From NCBI RefSeq assembly GCF_015751905.1, contig NZ_JADOUF010000001.1:434001-498000 (forward strand): 64,000 nucleotides of DNA, in the 5' to 3' direction. A model generated the notes under the pieces. The model saw only the letters and a list, made by a program, of their open reading frames with translations, was not told where the DNA came from and did not search any database. This DNA is from Longispora fulva. GTDB taxonomy: Bacteria; Actinomycetota; Actinomycetes; Mycobacteriales; Micromonosporaceae. Position numbers and translations under genes: made by a program. Within the stretch, counting starts at the first letter, position 1. Each line of letters opens with the position of its first letter. Below are positions 61,160 to 64,000 of this stretch, one piece after another.

Positions 61160-61912
61160 CTACTTCGCGCGGCACACGAAGTACCAGCGCGGAGCGAAAG
61201 ACTTGATCCATGGAAGATTGGAAACTGCGAAATCCAGGTCGTACAGTTGGGCGGACGCATGTATCACCGCGTCGAGGCCCTGCAGCCGGGAGATGACGGG
61301 CAGGGATCGCCAGATCTCCATGACGCCAAATCCGTAGACCCTCTCCGGGACGAGGCCCACCTGTCCCAGGAGCTGCCTGAGTTCTTGATAGCGGTACGCG
61401 TTGTACGGAACGCCCTGGTCGGCCCACAGCGCCTTGAAGTACTCGGAACTCGGGTGCTGGCTTCCCGCCATGTCGAGCACGACTCGGCCGCCGGGGCGGA
61501 CGACTCGTGCGATCTCCTGGAGAATCGGCCGGTCCTCCGGCACTACCGACAGCACGGCGAATGAGTAAGCCATGTCGAAGGAGTTGTCCCCGAACGGCAG
61601 GGCTTTCGCGTTCTCCTGACGAAGTTCGACGTTTGAGATCTCGAGCTCGGCGAGGCGGTCGCGCCCTGACTGCAGTACCTCGTCGTTGAGGTCCACGCCC
61701 GTCACATGTCGATAGTGAGGGGCCGCCTGAATCGCGTACAGCCCGTTGGCGCACCCGACGTCGAGCGCTAGGGAGTCGGAATCCGAGTAGCGCCTCAGAA
61801 GCTCAGACCGCCATCGGTTCGCGACCACGCGATGAGGTCGTTCGAATCCGTAGGTCTTTGCTCTCTCCGTCATGTATTCGTTCAGGGGGAGTTCGTCCGG
61901 TGAAATGGTCAT
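61160..61912 (-). CDS. Class I SAM-dependent methyltransferase
   Basis: The 250-residue protein has LALDVGCANGLYAIQAA as the SAM loop, VTGVDLNDEVL as the acidic residue after strand 2, and VLDMAGSQHPSSEYF after strand 5, matching the UbiE/Methyltransf_11 class. The substrate is unknown; it may be N- or O-methylation in cluster 2. It begins the minus-strand group with the radical SAM protein. The C-terminal 70 residues (VYGFGVMEIWRSLPVISRL) are longer than the minimal fold and may shape substrate choice. Confidence 0.88.
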   Translation of the reverse strand: MTISPDELPLNEYMTERAKTYGFERPHRVVANRWRSELLRRYSDSDSLALDVGCANGLYAIQAAPHYRHVTGVDLNDEVLQSGRDRLAELEISNVELRQENAKALPFGDNSFDMAYSFAVLSVVPEDRPILQEIARVVRPGGRVVLDMAGSQHPSSEYFKALWADQGVPYNAYRYQELRQLLGQVGLVPERVYGFGVMEIWRSLPVISRLQGLDAVIHASAQLYDLDFAVSNLPWIKSFAPRWYFVCRAK

Positions 61913-62469
61913 GGAACTGACCTCTCGTCATCATGTGGACGTGGGAAATGGCCGGTTGACCGTGTGCCTCGATAGTTCGCACACAGAGGACCGGACGCCC
62001 GTTCGGAGGTGAAATTGCATACCCGAGAGGCCCGTGTACGACACGGGCCTTTGGTTGGCGAACTAAGCTACGAAGCGGGCGCTATCGCGACGACTGCCGA
62101 CGCTTCGGATGGCGGATCTTTGGTTGGCCTCATTTTCATCACCCCGTGAATGTGGCACCCCATGTGAGGTACGCGTCATCATGTGACAGCGTCCAGCTGT
62201 CCGCAAGGCCCATTAGCCCTACAAAACTGGGCAACACAGTCTCAGTCGCAGTGACATGCGTCACAACAAATCGTGGGTGGACTCGATACGGGGAAGTGAA
62301 GTCCGTAGTTCCAGAGTCGGCGTTGAAACTGCCAGGGTCTGAATTTCCGCGCGGTCGAGATGATGGCCGGCTGGTCAGGCCCGGCACCTTCTGGCAGTTC
62401 TGGAGCGGCCGTCAGCTTGACTGGCTTCGGGGTGCCGCCTCGCCCCAGTGATCATCTAGGATCGCTGGC
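61913..62469. other. Intergenic region, right border of cluster 2
   Basis: About 550 bp with lower GC than the adjoining genes and no convincing coding sequence. Short frames on both strands (62139-62387 minus, 62146-62451 plus) overlap each other and lack RBS and recognisable motifs. The only clear element is the hairpin at 62028-62050. The octamer TTTGGTTG occurs just after the hairpin (62050) and again at 62119, without an evident function. Confidence 0.55.
62028..62050. terminator. Perfect 10-bp hairpin in the right border region
   Basis: AGGCCCGTGT (62028-62037) pairs exactly with 62041-62050 around a 3-base loop and is followed on the plus strand by TTGGTTGG. It stands alone between the methyltransferase promoter and the VOC gene, so it may terminate transcription coming from an unseen or lost upstream unit. 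Confidence 0.65.
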
Positions 62470-63207
62470 ATGGCGACGCGGCTGGTGCAGATCAACATGA
62501 AGGCTCGGGACGACTCGGCTCTGGGCGGCTTCTGGGCGGCGGCGCTCGGCTGGGGGATCTCCAGCGAGGGACCCGGCGTGACGAACCTCGAACCCGAGGG
62601 TTTCGTCTACCCCGACCCCGTCGCCGTCTGCATCGACCTCATCGTCTCCCCGGAACCCAAGACGGTGAAGAACCGCGTGCACGTCGACCTCGCCACCACC
62701 TCGGCCGCCCATCAGGCGGAGCTGGTCGCGCGCCTGACCGCTCTCGGGGCGACACCCGCCGATGTGGGACAGGGCGACGTCCCATGGACGGTGATGGCCG
62801 ACCCGGAGGGCAACGAGTTCTGCGTCCTGGAGCCCCGGGCGATCTACCGGGACACCGGCCCTATCGCGGCGGTGGTGGTCGACTGCGTGGATCCGCGCGC
62901 CATGGCCAGCTTCTGGGGTCAGGCCATGGACTGGACCGTGGGCGAGGTGACCGACCACGGCGCGACACTGCGCTCCGCCGCGGGAGTCGGCCCGTACCTG
63001 GAGTTCGTTCGCACGCCCGAGCCGAAGACCGTGTGGAACCGGGTCCACCTCGACGTCCGCCCGTACCCGGGTGATGACGTGGAGGTCGAGGCGGCGAGGC
63101 TGCGGGCTCTCGGTGCCACCGCCGTCGACCTGGGTGACAGTGCGGTCTCGTGGCGGGTCCTCGCCGACCCGGAGGGCAACGAGTTCTGCCTCCTCGCCCC
63201 TGGCTGA
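62470..63207 (+). CDS. Two-domain VOC (glyoxalase/bleomycin-resistance fold) protein
   Basis: The 245-residue protein contains two tandem VOC domains. Both end in the same block, DPEGNEFC (residues about 114-121 and 234-241), and both have NRVHVDL/NRVHLDV strands, showing an internal duplication. The family includes dioxygenases, glyoxalases and drug-binding resistance proteins; this glyoxalase-like DUF-type class is common in actinomycetes and mostly uncharacterised. It is a single gene, convergent with the ATP-grasp gene. A resistance role for either cluster is possible but unsupported. Confidence 0.85.
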   Translation: MATRLVQINMKARDDSALGGFWAAALGWGISSEGPGVTNLEPEGFVYPDPVAVCIDLIVSPEPKTVKNRVHVDLATTSAAHQAELVARLTALGATPADVGQGDVPWTVMADPEGNEFCVLEPRAIYRDTGPIAAVVVDCVDPRAMASFWGQAMDWTVGEVTDHGATLRSAAGVGPYLEFVRTPEPKTVWNRVHLDVRPYPGDDVEVEAARLRALGATAVDLGDSAVSWRVLADPEGNEFCLLAPG

Positions 63208-63268
63208 CCCAACCCCGTCACACCCACGCCCCGTGCGGCCCGGTCCTCGGACGCCGTCATCGGGTCGC

Positions 63269-64000
63269 TCAGAGCTCGTTCAGCACTCTGCCCAGCTGCT
63301 CCTCGCGCTGGGACGTCTCCTCCCAGCCGCGGCCGACCACCACATACTCGACAGTGCCCGTCTCCTCGGTGGTGTCGTTGTAGATGATCACGCCATGGTC
63401 CGATCCCGGCGTGAACAGCAGCCCCTGCTCCTTCAGGGCCTTCGTGAGGATGGCGGACCCGGGCGCGGGCACGGCGATCCGCGAGGCGAGGACGTGGTGG
63501 TCGAGGTAGTCCTGGCCCAGCAGCCGTCGTCCGATGGTGTCGATGCCGGTCGTGCCGCCGACCCGCCCGTTGAACTCGTTGAACAGCAGTTCGCCCGACG
63601 CGGTGACGATCGCGTCGATGTTCATCGGCCCGTGGTAGCCGAGTTGCTGGGCGGCGATGGCGACCTGCTGCATGTACGCGCCCAGATGCGCGTGCAGCCG
63701 GGGTGTGAGGTTCTGTGGCGGGTAGACGCTGCCCTTCCACGTCTCGGCCATGCGCAGGTCGCTGTAGCTCATCAGCGTCGGCGCACCGACCCGCGGCACG
63801 GACATGTCAGCGGACAGTTCGCGGACCGACTCGTGGTAGACCTCGATGACGTTGCGCGCGGGACTGGCGCCGGCCGGTAGGTCGGGCACCTCCGTGAGAC
63901 CGAACGGCCGCAGCGCCGACGTGACCGTCGCGCGATCTGTCGCCGTCAGGTGAACCACGTAGTGGGCGCCGGCCTCCTTGCCACCCTCGACCGTGGTCAG
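63269..64000 (-). CDS. PGM1-like ATP-grasp protein, C-terminal part (5' end outside window)
   Basis: The frame is open to the window edge, so only about the last 243 residues are seen; the GTG at 63958 is internal because coding sequence (LTTVEGGKEAGAHY) continues upstream. LLFNEFNGRVGGTTGIDTIG is the metal-binding core of an ATP-grasp domain, and the layout resembles the peptide ligase PGM1 of pheganomycin and relatives (pre-ATP-grasp, ATP-grasp, short C-terminal domain). These join a small acid to a peptide amine. It may belong to a further locus beyond the window. Confidence 0.72.
   Translation of the reverse strand: MTTVEGGKEAGAHYVVHLTATDRATVTSALRPFGLTEVPDLPAGASPARNVIEVYHESVRELSADMSVPRVGAPTLMSYSDLRMAETWKGSVYPPQNLTPRLHAHLGAYMQQVAIAAQQLGYHGPMNIDAIVTASGELLFNEFNGRVGGTTGIDTIGRRLLGQDYLDHHVLASRIAVPAPGSAILTKALKEQGLLFTPGSDHGVIIYNDTTEETGTVEYVVVGRGWEETSQREEQLGRVLNEL

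Noticed and set aside
62139-62451. Two overlapping short frames on opposite strands
   Set aside because: Neither has an RBS or recognisable domain, and codon third positions show no GC bias.

Overview
The window is GC-rich actinomycete DNA: strong third-position GC bias, many GTG and TTG starts, ATGA/GTGA stop-start overlaps, and families typical of Streptomyces or Micromonospora-type secondary metabolism. The genus cannot be fixed from sequence alone. Most of it is two adjacent biosynthetic gene clusters with ordinary genes at both ends.

Left flank (1-5.2 kb): the end of a membrane-anchored protein, a remnant of a carotenoid oxygenase, an XRE-type regulator with a divergent pair of tiny genes, a class V aminotransferase and a small secreted protein. 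None is clearly part of a cluster.

Cluster 1 (about 5.3-44.6 kb) is a type II polyketide glycoside cluster. It has a malonyl-CoA-forming carboxylase set (fused carboxyltransferase, BCCP, biotin carboxylase), didomain aromatase, two FAD oxygenases, SnoaL-like protein, FabL-like reductase, OxyN/MtmX-type cyclase, KS-alpha/KS-beta/ACP followed by an OxyD-like amidotransferase, an ABM monooxygenase, an SRPBCC-acyl-CoA ligase fusion and two methyltransferases. Neutral deoxysugar genes, four paralogous glycosyltransferases and a membrane O-acyltransferase decorate the aglycone. Self-resistance looks like that of aureolic acid and anthracycline producers: a UvrA-like ATPase, a PadR regulator and a DrrAB-like exporter. 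A SARP activator sits at 40.4 kb. I find seven promoters with the same architecture (heptamer repeats 11 bp apart, then 8 bp, then a -10 resembling [C/G]ACGNT) in front of the carboxylase, aromatase, KS, oxygenase, RmlD, methyltransferase and dehydratase operons. They outline one SARP regulon and the cluster's extent. Best guess: a tetracycline- or aureolic-acid-like tetracyclic polyketide, possibly with an amide starter, carrying several 2,6-dideoxysugars and an acyl group. No dTDP-glucose 4,6-dehydratase and no ActIII-type ketoreductase is seen.

Cluster 2 (about 44.7-61.9 kb) is visibly less GC-rich and has no SARP boxes that I found. It is a compact NRPS-like locus of unfamiliar make-up: stand-alone Leu-type adenylation protein, carrier protein, P450, condensation-like protein, ATP-grasp ligase, citrate-synthase-like enzyme, HisC-like aminotransferase, an unrecognised protein with a possible deoxyribosyltransferase/TIR-like C-terminus, three-gene ABC exporter, O-carbamoyltransferase, malate dehydrogenase, radical SAM enzyme with a probable B12 domain, and a class I methyltransferase. 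A small, modified, O-carbamoylated Leu-containing metabolite joined to a citrate-type acid is a reasonable inference. I do not recognise the cluster, and it is the best candidate for something undescribed.

Right flank (62-64 kb): a non-coding stretch with a strong hairpin, a two-domain VOC protein, and the C-terminal part of a PGM1-like ATP-grasp protein cut by the window edge. I saw no rRNA, tRNA, CRISPR array, insertion sequence or attachment site.
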